Shown: in pieces, positions 11,850 to 24,800 of the stretch
How the letters are laid out: each line of letters begins with the position of its first letter
How positions within the stretch are numbered: position 1 is the stretch's first letter
From: Darksidea phi
Lineage: Eukaryota; Ascomycota; Dothideomycetes; Pleosporales; Lentitheciaceae
Direction: 5' to 3'
Assembly (NCBI GenBank): GCA_030770425.1
Contig: JASJFT010000202.1
Coordinates: 17,185 to 81,184 of the forward strand
DNA length: 64,000 nucleotides
Translations under genes and position numbers: made by a program
Notes under the pieces: generated by a model
The model's input: the letters and a program-made list of their open reading frames with translations, nothing else
The model's database searches: none
What the model was told of the DNA's origin: nothing

Positions 11850-14800
11850 TATCTTTAGGTTTCTAGGTTTATTTCTATAGTTTCCTATTCTTATCTATCT
11901 CTTACTATTAGATTAGATAGTAGTTTTTTTCGTTTCTAACGTCGTTATCTAGGATTTCTTCTACTTTTTATTCTTTATTATTTTCTCTATATATATCTAC
12001 TTTATATACTACTAGTTTTATATCTTATAGTATCTTTTCTAGTAGACTAATATAGAATATAGAATAGATTTTTATTTATAGAGGTAGTCTTAGTTAGTAG
12101 TTTATAAGTAAGACTTATTTTTTAATTTTATAAGGTCTAATCTTAGTATAGTCTAGTTTACTATTAGGTTACTTACTTTTAATATTTTTTCTTAATAACT
12201 ATATCTTTTCTCCCTCTTTAAAAGCGGGTACTTTCTTTTATTTCTTATTATAGTATTTACTTATTTTATTTTAAAGGAATTCTATATCTTCCTTAAGTTA
12301 TTAGTATATTTATAGAATAATTTTTACTATTTCTTCTCTATTCTAACTATAAGATTAAAGTTACCTAGATTCCTTATATATTTCTAGTTTAATTCCGTAG
12401 TTTATAAAGAAGGGTATTATCTTTATTATACTATATTATAAACTATTATATATAAATTATACTATAGGTAAAAGTATAACCTAATTATTCTAGTAGTAGT
12501 TTAGATAATATCTAAGATATTATTCTATTATTTAATTTATTTATTCTATTAGTCTATCTATCTATAGATAGTATATAATTAATATACTATACTTAGTTTC
12601 TAGTTTAGTTATAAGAGTTTACTAAAACTTTACTATAAACTTAATATCTCTATTTAAGATTATTTTATCTAGTATTCTATATTTACTAAATATATATCTT
12701 AGTAGGATATAGGTAAGTTATTTTATAGTATTTCCTTTATCTATATATAGGATAAAGTAAATATACTTTATAAACTTATCTACTACTACTAATATAGTAT
12801 TATAGGATACTTCTATTATTAATTCTTTAAAATATAGTAATTACGTAATAAAGTCTATAATAATAATTTTCTAGGGTTCTTTTATATTTTCTATTAATTA
12901 TAGTATTCTATAGGGTATATATTTAGTATATTTATTATAGTAATAGTTTATATATTCTACGAGAACTTATATTACTAGTTATCTTACGTATAGGAAATAA
13001 TATATTCTTATTAATTATTTAAAGGTTTTTTTTACTCCTTAGTACCTATATATTAGTACTTTGTAGTATTATCTAATAAATTCCTTTTATATTATCTTAG
13101 GTATATAGACTTTTTAGAATATATAGATAATTCTATTCTTTTCTTAGATTACTTCTTAAATTTTATTTTATTTATCTATTACTTCTATAGTAGCTATACG
13201 AATCTATTAGGTCTATTTATTTCCTTCTAATTCGAGTATTATTTCTCGTATTCCTACTAGCTTTAGGTAGTTATAGGTAATTATTCTATCTAACTATAGT
13301 TTAAGAATTACTATACTAGGTTTCTCTATTCCTTAGTAGTTAGGTCTCCTACTAAGTATATCTACTTATTTATTTTCTAATCCCTTAGTATATACGATCT
13401 TAATATCGTAAGTTATAAGGGTTTATACCTATTATATTTATCTTCCGATTAAAGATTTATTTATTAAGAATTTTATTAGGTTCTTATAGTCTATATAAAT
13501 TATAATAGAGTATTTAAATTCCTATAGATTAGATCTTTATTCCTTTAGAGCTTCGATAATTACTAATAATTCCTTATTATAGATATTATAGTTAAGCTTA
13601 GCTAATAATATCTTCTATAAGAAGTAGTATACTAGTCTAAGGTTATCTTTATTATCTTTTTATAATAGTACTACTCCTATTATATAGTCTAATATATCTA
13701 TCTTAATAATTAATAGTTCTTTAGAATTATATATCTTAATTATAGGTTCTTTAGTAAACTATTCTTTAATCTTTTTAAAAGCTTATTAGTACTCCTTTTT
13801 CTATTCGAAGGGTTAATCTTTTCTCGTAAGCTAAGTAAGTAGTACCGTTATTATACTCTATCGTAGTATTAACTTTTAATAGAAGTTATAAAATTCTAAA
13901 AATAATTATAGTTCCTTAAGATTCTTAGGTATAAGCTATTCTTTAACTTTCTTAATTTATTATAGGTCTACTTTAATTTCTTCTAGTTTAATAATAAATT
14001 CTAGAAACTCTATTTCTTATACGTAGAATTTATATTTCTACGGGTAGAGGTATAATTATATTTCTTTAAATACTTATAGAACTTTCTTTATATATTCTTT
14101 ATATTCTTTTTCTATTTCGAAGTAGATTAAGATATTATCGAGGTATACTATTATAAACTAGTTAAGATAGTTTTATAAAATATTATTAATTCGTTCCTAG
14201 AATATTATAGGGGTATTAGTAAGTTTAAAGGGTATTACTTAGTACTCGTATAATTCTTTTTTAGTTCTAAAAGCTATTTTCTATTCTTCGCCTTTCTTAA
14301 TTTATATCTAGTAGTACGTATTTCGGATATCTAGTTATATAAACTATTTAGCTTTTCTTAATTAATCTTATATTTCCGATATTAGAGGTAAAGGGTACTA
14401 ATTTTTAATTATAATATTATTAAATATTTAGTAATCGATATATAGTCGTAGTTCTATAGTACCCTTCTTAGGTATAAAGAGAACTAGATATCCTATAGGT
14501 AAATTTAAATACTAAATATACCTTTTTATAAGGTTATCTTTAAGGTATTTTATTATAATCTTTTCTTCTTTCTTAGTTAACTTATAGATTAGTTTAAATT
14601 CTAAAGTTTTCCCTTCCTATAGTAGAATCGTATAGTTCTAGGGTTAGTACTAGAGTAAGTTTTTCTTTAGTTCTTAAAATAATTCTTCCTATTTCTTATA
14701 TTATTCTAGAATATTATTATTTTCTTTTTAAGTTACGCCTAGATTCTATTATAGAAATAATACTTATTAGTTTATCTATCGAATCTAAGAATCAGCTTCT

Positions 14801-16170
14801 TAGAGCTATAGTATTTCTAAGATTATATCCTAGTCGTCTAATATCTTAATTACGTCGAGTATTTCGTTTTCTTTCTCCTATTCCTATAGGCTAAGTTTAC
14901 CTTTAGTTTTATATATCGTAGGTTTATTAAAGGGCTCTCCTTTAATAGTATATATAATACTAGGATATTATTTCTTCTATTAAGGAATTTTCTTTTATTA
15001 AATAAAGTTCTTACTAATAAAGTTCCGTATAGCTTTACTATCGATTAAAGTAGTAATTATTCTTCCTTAGTAGGTTCCTTAGAGGTAGATATAGTCCTAT
15101 TCTTTAATTTCTTAAATTCTTATTTTCTTTAGCTAATATTTTATATTAATCTTAGTCTAGACGTACTTTAAATACTTATTCTCCGGATATTTATACTATA
15201 GTCTTTCTAGGATATAATTTAATAGTAAAAGTAGTTCTAGTATAATTCGTATATATCCTTTTTATTACTAATTCTTAGATTATTATTATTTATATACTAC
15301 CTCTAGTATAACTACTTAGGTAATCCTTTTATTATAATCTTTTACTAGGTAGTAGTTATTCTTTTACTTTACTTCCTTATAGAGTCTATATTCTTTTTAT
15401 ATATATAAGATTTATATAATCTTAAAATATACTAGATATCTTATTTTATATTACGGGTCGTTCTCTAGATTAACCTTATATCTCTAATTATTATATTTTA
15501 TAGAGGTCGTTCGTATAGGAATCTATTATTTAATTACTATATACTATAGTTATTTCTTATTAATCGTTCTTATAATATACTATATTTCTTTCTAAGTCTC
15601 TTAGTTAGATATAAGATTTATTATAATAAAGTTTTATTTAACCTATTATTTAAAATCTTTAAATAGTTAGTATATTAGATAAAATTTAGACTATTCTTTA
15701 TAGATCTCTTATATTATTATAAGTATCGTAATTTTCTTTATAAATCTTAAGGCTTAAGTATAAGTTATATTAAGTTCTAATACTAGTCCTATTTCTTCTT
15801 TAGATAGTCGAATTATTTATAGATATCTAGTATTCTTATATATTATAACTAGATTTTTATCTTCTAGTTCTAAGAACTTATTATTATTATTAACTATTTA
15901 TAACGGCGTATCTAGGGTATTATTAAAGTCTTCCTACTCTATAAATAAGCCTTCCTTAAGTACTTCTTCTTATACTTTTAGTAAGAACGAAACTCTTCTC
16001 TAAGACTCCTAAGTTATAGCTACCTACTATTTTTATAACTAATAGCTAATATTTAACTTAGTTTTATAGTACGTCTTATACTAGTCGCGTATATAAGTCG
16101 TCTAATATATAGTATTATATTCTTATATTATAGCTACTCTATTTCTTTTACTCTACTAAGTATATCGAGT
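11850..16170 (-). pseudogene. Gyp-B2 Pol remnant: protease, RT, RNase H, integrase, chromodomain
   Basis: Reading leftwards: protease region, reverse transcriptase about 14700-13880 with the catalytic box Y-L-D-N at 14134-14145 (second Asp lost), RNase H about 13880-13380, integrase about 13300-12050, and a C-terminal chromodomain about 11990-11880. The chromodomain match is to the V-E-E-I-L ... Y-Y-L-I-K-W-K-G-Y pattern, with the Trp codon now a stop. Chromodomain integrases (chromoviruses) target histone-marked heterochromatin, which fits a nest such as this; the targeting itself is inferred. Confidence 0.85.
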
Positions 16171-16179
16171 TTTTTCTTT

Positions 16180-17000
16180 CTTTAGACCTAACCTATAGTC
16201 TCTTACTAGGTATCCTTACTTTTTATACTTAAAGTATACTTACTTCTTATAAAACTCTTATTTCTTAGAATTCTATTTTTCTTTTTTAGGCTCTAGACTA
16301 GCCCCTAGGACTATTAGCTCTAGTCCGTAATACTTTTCTTCTTTTTTCTTTTTATAGAATTCGACTTTTTCTTTCTTCTCTTAGTTCTATAGGTAGAGGT
16401 TATCGTCGATTCTAATAGCCTATTTAATTATTTCTTATATAGTTTATAGTCTATTTATTCGAATTATTTCGTATTAAATATTATCTTTTAGTCCTTCGTA
16501 GTAGTATAATATAAGGGCTACTTCTCTCTATTATATCTTAGTAGTAAGTTATTTAAACTTAGATATATATACGGTAGTAGATTTAGTCTATTTAAAGCGT
16601 ATAATCTTCTATTTTATTAGTCTTTTTAAGTCGATATCTCTAAATATAATATATAACTTATTCTTAAAGTACTTATAACTTAAGAAAATAGCTCTAGTTT
16701 CGTTACTTTAATAGGTTTTATTAAGTCGTAGTCTTTTATTTAAATAAGTCTCGAACTAAGTAATAGCTCTTCTTACGAACTATACTACTACGAATAATAT
16801 CTTTAAGGTCTTATTAGGTAGTTATACCTTATTAAGGTTAAGATAGATTATTATATTAGCTAGGAATTTCTTAAGTTTAGATTATATTCTATTAAATTTC
16901 TCTAGTTCTCTTAACTTTAATAGCTTTCTTACGTATCTCTTTAATTCTTTTATTAACGTTATAATTTATACTTCTAGTATATCTTCTTATTTCTTAAATA
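16180..17000 (-). pseudogene. Gyp-B2 Gag remnant
   Basis: Minus-strand counterpart of the Gyp-B1 Gag. The knuckle at 16195-16236 keeps the C-x2-C-x4-H-x4-C spacing with all Cys and His codons read through TAC/TAT. The limits are approximate. The leader between this and the 5' LTR carries the CCTTAACTATCTAG block next to the LTR. Confidence 0.78.
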
Positions 17001-17184
17001 TATACTAGTTCTTAATAACTCTTTTAAAATTTTCCGTAGTTATACTACTTTTCGGAGAACTAAACTTCTTATAGCTTCCTACTTCTAAGGGTTTACCTTA
17101 AGTTAACGGCTACGCTACTCTACTTTATTAGGTTTCTTCTCCTACTATCGTAGTTAGCTATTCCTACCTACTAGATAGTTAAGG

Positions 17185-17624
17185 TATTAAACGGGGTCCG
17201 GGCCTAATAGATTATTTAGCCTTATTTAGGGTTTATACTTAAGATAGAAAAGAAGGAATTAGAATAAGAGGTAATAGTTTAATTACGTTAATATACGAGG
17301 ATTAATCTAGATTTAAATTAACTATAGAGAAGGAAGACTATTTAGAAGATTCGTAATTATTATATATTAATTTAGTTCTCTTAGATCTATAGCTCTATAC
17401 CTATAGATCTACTAAGCTATAGCTCCGTAGATCTATCTTAATAGATCTACTAAGCTATTACGTAACCCCTTAGATCTATTCTTACTAAGGTATAGATCTA
17501 TTATATAACTTCCTATTCTCTAATTATAAGGTCTACGTCGTATTCTTTATTAGAACCGGTAGTTAGCTCGATTTCTAGTAGCTCTATTTACTAGCGGTCT
17601 ATAGTATATATTTGATTCGTAATA
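17185..17624 (-). repeat. Gyp-B2 5' LTR (440 bp)
   Basis: Same length as the partner at 10626. It differs largely by G/A, C/T and CG/TA changes, for example CCTAATA here against CCCGATA in the partner. A TG survives at 17613-17614 close to the outer end. Confidence 0.93.
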
Positions 17625-17629
17625 AATAC

Positions 17630-19079
17630 TATAGAGAATAGGAAGAATTATTCTAAGAATCTAAGAAAAGTCTATTCTAGTACTAGTCCTAGGACTATAT
17701 AATCTCGCTATAGAAAGGAAAGACTCTAGGATTTAGACTAATCTATAAGTTAATAGAAGATAAGAAGACTATTATAATAAAATATTTTAAGAAAAATCTT
17801 ACGAGAAGATATATTTAATATTTAAATTTATCTATAGAATACCTAGTTCTCTTCGTATCTAAAAAGAGTACTATAAAACTATAATTATATATTAATTATT
17901 AAATACTTAATAATATTACGATTAAAAACTAATATTCTTTACCTCTAATATTAGAGATATAAGATTAACTAAGAAAAACTAAATAGTTTATTTAATTAGA
18001 TATCTAAAACGCGTACTACTAAATTAGAATTAAGAAAAATAAAGAATAGAAAATAGCTTTTAGAACTAAGAAAGGACTATATAAATACTAAGTAATATCT
18101 TTTAAACTTACTAATATACCTATAATATTCTAGAAATAGATTAATAATATTTTATAAAACTATCTTAACTAGTTTATAATAGTATACCTCGATAATATTC
18201 TAATCTATTCTAAGATAGAAAGGGAATATAAAGAGTATATAAAAAAAGTCCTATAAGTACTTAAGAAGGTATAATTATACCTTTATCTATAAAAATATAA
18301 ATTCTACGTATAAGAAATAGAATTTTTAAGATTTATTATTAAACTAGAAAAAATTAAAATAGACCTAAAATAAATCGAGAAAATTAAAGAATAGCCTATA
18401 CTATAGAACCTTAAGGAACTATAGTTATTCTTAAAATTCTATAACTTCTATTAAAAACTAATACTATAGTAAAGTATAATAACGGTACTACTTATATAAC
18501 TTATAAGAAAGAATTAATCTTTTAAATAAAAGGAAGAGTACTAATAAGCTTTTAAGAAGATTAAAGAATAATTTACTAAGAAACCTATAATTAAGATATA
18601 TAACCCCGAAGAACTATTAATTATTAAAATAAATATATTAGACTATATAATAGGAGTAGTACTATTATAAAAAGATAATACAGGTAATCTTCGACTAGTA
18701 TACTACTTCTTACGAAAGATATTACTAGCTAAACTTAACTATAATATCTATAATAAAGAATTACTAGTAATTATTAAAGCTTTAAAGGAATAGAGATCTA
18801 ATCTATAGGGATTAAAATACCCTATTACGATCTATATAGATTATAAGAATCTAATAGAATTCTTAATAAATAAATCCTTAATTAGAAGATAGATATAATA
18901 GGTATAAATCCTCGTAATCTATAATATTAAGATTATATATACTAAAGGATTAGAAAATAAACGAGTAGACGCGCTTAGTAGGAGACCTAACTACTAAAAG
19001 ACGGAGAAACCTAGCGTAGTAATCCTTAAATTATAGCTAGACGAAATAATTACTTATAACCGCCTAAAACTAATAGAAT
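17630..19079 (+). pseudogene. Gyp-B1 reverse transcriptase and RNase H remnant
   Basis: Continuation of Gyp-B1 Pol after the B2 insertion. It reads E-Y-P-V-L-F-V-S-K-K early, the box Y-L-D-N at 18185-18196 (former Y-L-D-D), and ends with an RNase H-like tail rich in L-S-R-R-P-N-Y. A CA survives near 18680. Homology to B5 and B3 stops just past this point, so the integrase is missing. Confidence 0.87.
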
Positions 19080-20206
19080 AGAGCTAGTTAGAATAGCTAA
19101 GCCTAAAGTAATATTTTAGAAGTCTTAGTATCTATAGACGAATTTATTCGTCTCTTAAGTAATAATAAGAACTAGAAGATCTATAAGACTATCTCTAGAT
19201 CTACTAAGAGATACTAAGTAGTCGTAGCTTCTATAGACTCTTTATAGTTAATAAATATCTTTAAAATATAAAATATAAATCTTAAAAGTTTATCTAAATA
19301 TTCTATAATAGATAGAATAGATTAATAAGATAACTTAAGTATAGCGGTCCCTAGAGAAAATACTCGTAATAGTACTAGTATTAATAGTTAAGAATTTATA
19401 GATAGTTCTATTAACTTAAGTAATTATATAAGAGATACTTTTATATTAATAAAAGAGAAAAAGTAACTCTAGTAAAGAGGTTTTAATAATTCTAATAGTA
19501 ATTAAGGATAACTATAAAGATAAAATTACCCCTCTACTATTACTTAGATTTAAGTATAAGTATATTCTCTAACTTTTCTTAACTATTATATATAAGGAAA
19601 GAATAAGTATATTCTTTTTTAAACTTATTATTTTTTCTAATTATTTTAATTATATATAACTACCTCCTCTTCTTAGTTTAAATAAGAAAGATATTCTTAT
19701 TCCTATATCTTATTTAATCTATTCTATACTATCTAAAGTATCTCTTTTATCTTATTATATAGCTTCGGATTTAGAACCCTCTACCTTCTATCTCTAGAAA
19801 ATACTACTTTTTATAAGCTATTAATATAAGGGATTAGTAGCTAGTAATACTTTATAAAGTATTCTAGAATAGTCTTATAAAAGATATTATTATTAGATAT
19901 AATATCTAGCTTTACCTTAGCTAACTTCTTTATATTCGTATAGTTCTATTTATTAAACTTTTAGACTACTTATCTCTACGACCTATTATAGTAGATATAT
20001 ATCTAGAAAAATATTTAAAAAAAGACTCTAAGTTATATATAAATAAATATAGCTTATTATTATAAAGTATTCTAATTATTATAAATACTTATATACTAGT
20101 CTTTTCTTATATCTTTAATACTTTCTTATAATCCTCCTTAATAGTAAGGTTTAAGTCGATTAAGAAGGTAGATTAGAAGAAATTATTCTTATTCTTATTT
20201 ACTATA
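19080..20206. other. unidentified 1.1 kb between Gyp-B1 and Gyp-C1
   Basis: RIP-mutated like the rest but not homologous to any other part of the window that I could find. The first ~550 bp have the A-rich plus-strand bias that coding strands show here and could be a former coding stretch. From about 19610 to 20200 the plus strand is T-rich. It contains a short hairpin (AGACGAAT, two bases, ATTCGTCT at 19136-19153). Its last five bases, CTATA, are presumably the left target duplication of Gyp-C1, whose right end lies outside the window. Confidence 0.5.
19136..19153. repeat. short inverted repeat (8-bp arms, 2-bp loop)
   Basis: AGACGAAT TT ATTCGTCT. It lies just right of the Gyp-B1 breakpoint. 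No T-run follows it, and nothing suggests a terminator. Confidence 0.6.
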
Positions 20207-20383
20207 TATTACGGCCTATTTTCTAGATAACCTAGTTATTTTACTTATTTTCTATTTCGATTAGTAGATTAGGTAATCCTAAGGATTAGTCTAATAGTTA
20301 GTTAGCTTATTTAGTATATTAAGCCCTATTTAGGTATAAGAACCCTCTATTCTTATATTCTTATAGCGCTATCTTAGGATAGC
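20207..20383 (+). repeat. Gyp-C1 5' LTR, left part
   Basis: From about base 21 on it matches both Gyp-C2 LTRs. The first ~20 bp differ (TATTACGGCC against TATTATAACTCG), so this copy has either diverged or recombined at its tip. It is interrupted by Gyp-B5 after ATAGC. Confidence 0.82.
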
Positions 20384-20819
20384 TATTACGAATTATATAC
20401 GAACTATAGAATAATAGCTAGTTAAGATACCCGAGATTAAACCTATTATAAGTTCCGATACCGAATATAATAACTATAACTATAGTATAAACGATAATTA
20501 GTACGAACGGCTTTACTAGAGGGTTATATAATAGATCTATAAATCTATATATCTTAATAAATATAGATTCTATAGATTAGCGAATCTATAGAGATATAAA
20601 GCTATAGATCCTATAAATCTAAGAAAACTAAATTAATATATAATAATTATAAATCTCCTAGATAGTATTTCTCTTCTTATAGTTAATTCGAATCTAGATT
20701 AATCCTTACCTATTAACGTAATTAAACTATTACCTCTTATTCTAACTTCTTCTCTTCTATCTTAAGTATAAAACCTAAACGAGGCTAAATAATCTATTAG
20801 ACCTAGACCCCGTTTAATA
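20384..20819 (+). repeat. Gyp-B5 5' LTR (436 bp)
   Basis: Begins TATTACGAATTATATACG and ends GTTTAATA, followed by the family leader CCTTAACTATCTAGTAGG. It is closer to the Gyp-B1 LTR than to those of B2, B3 and B4 over the first 100 bp. Confidence 0.95.
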
Positions 20820-21099
20820 CCTTAACTATCTAGTAGGTAGAAATAGCTAATTATAATAGTAGGAGAAGGAACCTAATAAAGTAGAGCGGCGTAGCCGCTA
20901 ACTTAAATTAAACCCTCTAAGGTAGAAAGCTATTAAGAGTTTAGTTCCCTAAAAGGTAGTATAACTATAGAAAACTTTAAAAGAGTTATTAAGAACTAGT
21001 ATATATTTAAGAAATAAGAGGATATATTAGAAGTATAAATTATAATATTAATAAAAGAATTAAAAAGATATATAAGGAAGCTATTAAAGTTAAAAGAAT

Positions 21100-21840
21100 T
21101 AGAGAAGTTTAATAGAATATAATCTAAACTTAAGGAATTTCTAACTAATATAGTAATCTATTTTAACCTTAATAAGGTACGACTACCTAATAAAATCTTA
21201 AAAATATTATTTATAGTAATATAGTTTATAGGAAGAGCTATTACTTAATTTAAAACCTATCTAAATAAAAGACTATAACTTAATAAAATCTATTAAAGTA
21301 ATAAAACTATAGCTATTTTCTTAAGTAACGAGTACTTTAAAAATAAGTTATATATTATATTTAGAGATATTAACTTAGAAAGACTAGTAGAGTAAAAGAT
21401 TATATAACTTAAGTAAATTAAATCTATTATTATATATACGTCCGAATTTAAATAACTCGCTACTAAGATCTAGTAGAGAGAAGTAGCCTTTATATTATAC
21501 TACTATAAAGAACTAAAAGATAATATTTAATATAAAATAATTCGAATAGATAGACTATAAACTATATAAGAAATAATTAAATAGGCTATTAGAATCGATA
21601 ATAACCTCTATCTCTAGAATTAGGAAAAGAAGAAAAGGATCGAATTCTATAAAAAGAAGAAAAAAGAAAAATATTATAGACTAGAGCTAATAGTCCTAGA
21701 GACTAGTTTAGAGCTTAAAAAAAATAGAACTCTAAAAAGTAAAAACTTTATAAAAAATAAGTATACTTTAAGTACGAAAAATAAGAATACCTAGTAAAAG
21801 ACTATAGATTAGGTCTAAGAAAAGAGAAATCCTAATATAT
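21100..21840 (+). pseudogene. Gyp-B5 Gag remnant
   Basis: Gag of the B family. The knuckle is at 21764-21805 with spacing C-x2-C-x4-H-x4-C; its second Cys is TAC and the next codon GAA. A basic Lys-rich stretch lies upstream (about 21640-21760). The limits are approximate for lack of start codons. Confidence 0.8.
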
Positions 21841-21849
21841 CTAGTAGGA

Positions 21850-24800
21850 TAAGAGAGATAGAGTAGCTATAATATAGGAATATAATACTATATATTAGAC
21901 GACTTATATATACGACTAGTATAAGATATACTATAAAGCTAAGTTAAATATTAGTTATTAGTTATAGAAATAGTAGGTAACTATAACTTAGAAGTCTTAG
22001 AGAAGAGTTTTATTCTTACTAGAAGTATAAGAAGAAGTACCTAAGAAAGACTTATTTATAAAAAAGAAAGATTCTAATAATATCCTAGATACGCCGTTAT
22101 AAATAATTAATAATAATAATAAGTTTTTAGAACTAGAAGAAGAAAACCTAGTTATATTATATAAGAATACTAGATACTTATAGATAATTCGACTATCTAA
22201 AAAAGAAATAAGACTAGTACTAGAACTTAATATAACTTATACTTAAGTCTTATAGTTTATAGAAAAAACTATAATACCTATAATAGTATAAGAAATCTAT
22301 AAGAAATAGTCTAGATCTTACCTAATATATCGACTATTTAAAGATTTTAAATAATAGGTTAAATAGAACTTTATTATAATAGATCTTATACCTAACTAAG
22401 AGACTTAGAAAGAAATACGATATATTATAAAAATAGTTAATAAGAAATAATTATAGTATATAGTAATTAAATAATAGATTTTTATAAGAATAATCTTTAT
22501 AAAATATAATAATTAAAGATATAAAGTCGATCTAGAGAATAACCTATAATATAAAATAAGATATCTAGTATACTTTAAGATTATATAGATCTTATATATA
22601 TAAAGAAAATATAAACTCTATAAAGGAGTAAAGTAAAAAAATAACTACTACCTAGTAAAGGTCTATAATAAAAGGATTACCTAAGTAATTATACTAGAAG
22701 TAGTATATAAATAGTAGTAATCTAAGAATTAATAATAGAAAGGTTATATACGAATTATACTAGGACCTCTCCTACTACTAAACTATATTCTAGAAAAATT
22801 ATAGTACGAATACCTAAAGAATAAATATTTAAAATATATTTAGACTAAAATTAATATAAAATATTAGTCTAAGAAAATAAGAATTTAAGAAATTAGAAGA
22901 TAGGACTATATCTACCTCTAAGAAACCTACTAAGGAAGAATAATTACTACTCTAATTAATAGTAAAGCTATACGGAACTTTATTAATAAGAACTTTATCT
23001 AATAAAAAAAGATTTCTTAATAAAAGAAATAATACTCTAGTATCGTATATACTATTAAAGGAGAACCCTTTAATAAATCTATAATATACGAAATTAGAGG
23101 TAAACTTTACCTATATAAATAGAAAAAAGAAAATAAGATACTTAATATTATTAAAATATTAGAAGACTAAGATATAATCTTAGGAATACTATAGCTATAA
23201 GAAGCTAACCCGTATATTAAGTAGATAAATCGATAAGTAACATTTCTATAAAGAGCTAATACGACTAAGAAAGAAGATTATAATATTCTAGAATAATATA
23301 AAAAATAGAAAGTATTATTTATAGAACTAAAGAAGAGTCTATCTAAGTACTAATTATAGAATTATATAATTCTACTATAAGAAGGAAAAATATCTAGATT
23401 TAGACTAATCTATAAATTAATAGAAGGAAAGAAGACTATTATAGTAAAATACCTCGAAGATAATCTTATAAGAAAGTATATTCGATATTTAAATTTATTT
23501 ATAGAATACTTAGTTCTCTTCGTATCTAAAAAGGGTACTATAGAATTATAATTATATATTAATTACTAAATACTTAATAATATTATAATTAAAAACTAAT
23601 ACCCTCTACCTCTAATATTAAAAATATAAGACTAACTAAGAAAAGCTAAATAATTTATATAATTAGATATTTAAAATATATACTACTAAATCTAAATAAA
23701 AAAAGATAAAGAATAGAAAATAGCTTTTAGAACTAAGAAAGAATTATATAAGTACTAGATAATATCTTTTAAACTTACTAATATACCCGCGATATTCTAG
23801 AAATAAATTAATAATATTTTATAAAACTATCTTAATTAGTTCGTAATAATATACCTTAATAATATTCTAATCTACTCCGAAATAAAAGAAGAATATAAAG
23901 AGTATATAAAATAGATTCTATAAGTACTTAAAGAAGTAGAATTATATCTTTATCTCCTAAAATATAAATTCTATATATAAAAAATAGAGTTTCTAGAATT
24001 TATTATTAGGTTAAGAGAAATTAAAGTAGACCTATAATAAATTAAGAAGGTTAAAGAATAGCTAATACCTAAGAATCTTAAGGAACTATAATCGTTTCTA
24101 AGATTCTATAACTTTTACTAAAAACTAATACTATAATAGAGTATAATAATAGTATTACTTATATAACTTATAAGAAAAGATTAACCCTTTAAATAGGAAA
24201 AAGAATACTAATAAGCTTTTAAGAAGATTAAAGAATAGTTTACTAAGAAACCTATAATTAAAATATATAATTCTAAAGAACTATTAATTATTAAAATAAA
24301 TATATTAGACTATATAATAGGAGTAGTACTACTATAAAAAGATAATAAAGATAACTTAAGACTAATATACTACTTCTTATAAAAAATATTACTAGCTAAA
24401 CTTAACTATAATATCTATAATAAAGAACTACTAGTAATTATTAAAGTTCTAAAGGAATAGAGATTTAATTTATAAGAATCTAAATACTTTATTATAATCT
24501 ATATAAATTATAAGAATCTAATAGAATTCTTAATAAATAAATCTTTAATTAGAAGATAGATATAATAGGTATAAACCCTCGTAACCTATAATATTAAGAT
24601 CGTATATACTAAAGAATTAGAAAATAAACGAGTAGATATACTTAGTAGAAGATCTAACTACTAGGGAATAGAAAATTCTAGTACGGCTATTCTTAAACTA
24701 AAAATAGATAAAACGATTACTTATAACCGTCTAAAACTAATAGGAATATAAGAAATAATACTTAAATTAAAGAGAAATAAATAGATCTAATAGATCTATA

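Larger units (their letters stand above)
10626..17624 (-). mobile_element. Gyp-B2: complete reverse-strand chromovirus inserted in Gyp-B1
   Basis: 6,999 bp with two 440-bp LTRs. Flanks are AATAT (10621-10625) and AATAC (17625-17629), a 5-bp duplication with one C/T difference. On the minus strand the order is LTR, Gag with knuckle 16195-16236, protease region, reverse transcriptase with Y-L-D-N at 14134-14145, RNase H, integrase, chromodomain near 11880-11990, polypurine tract, LTR. It belongs to the same family as its host Gyp-B1 but lies in the opposite direction, so the two form a long imperfect inverted repeat. Confidence 0.93.
7715..19079 (+). mobile_element. Gyp-B1: Ty3/gypsy chromovirus, interrupted by Gyp-B2 and lacking its 3' end
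   Basis: A forward element of the commonest family in the window. Pieces: 5' LTR 7715-8144, Gag and early Pol 8145-10625, then, after Gyp-B2, reverse transcriptase and RNase H 17625-19079. Against B5 and B3 the homology stops abruptly just after RNase H, near 19079, so integrase, chromodomain and 3' LTR are absent. No target duplication can be paired. The break could be a deletion, or a junction with the unidentified DNA that follows. Confidence 0.9.
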
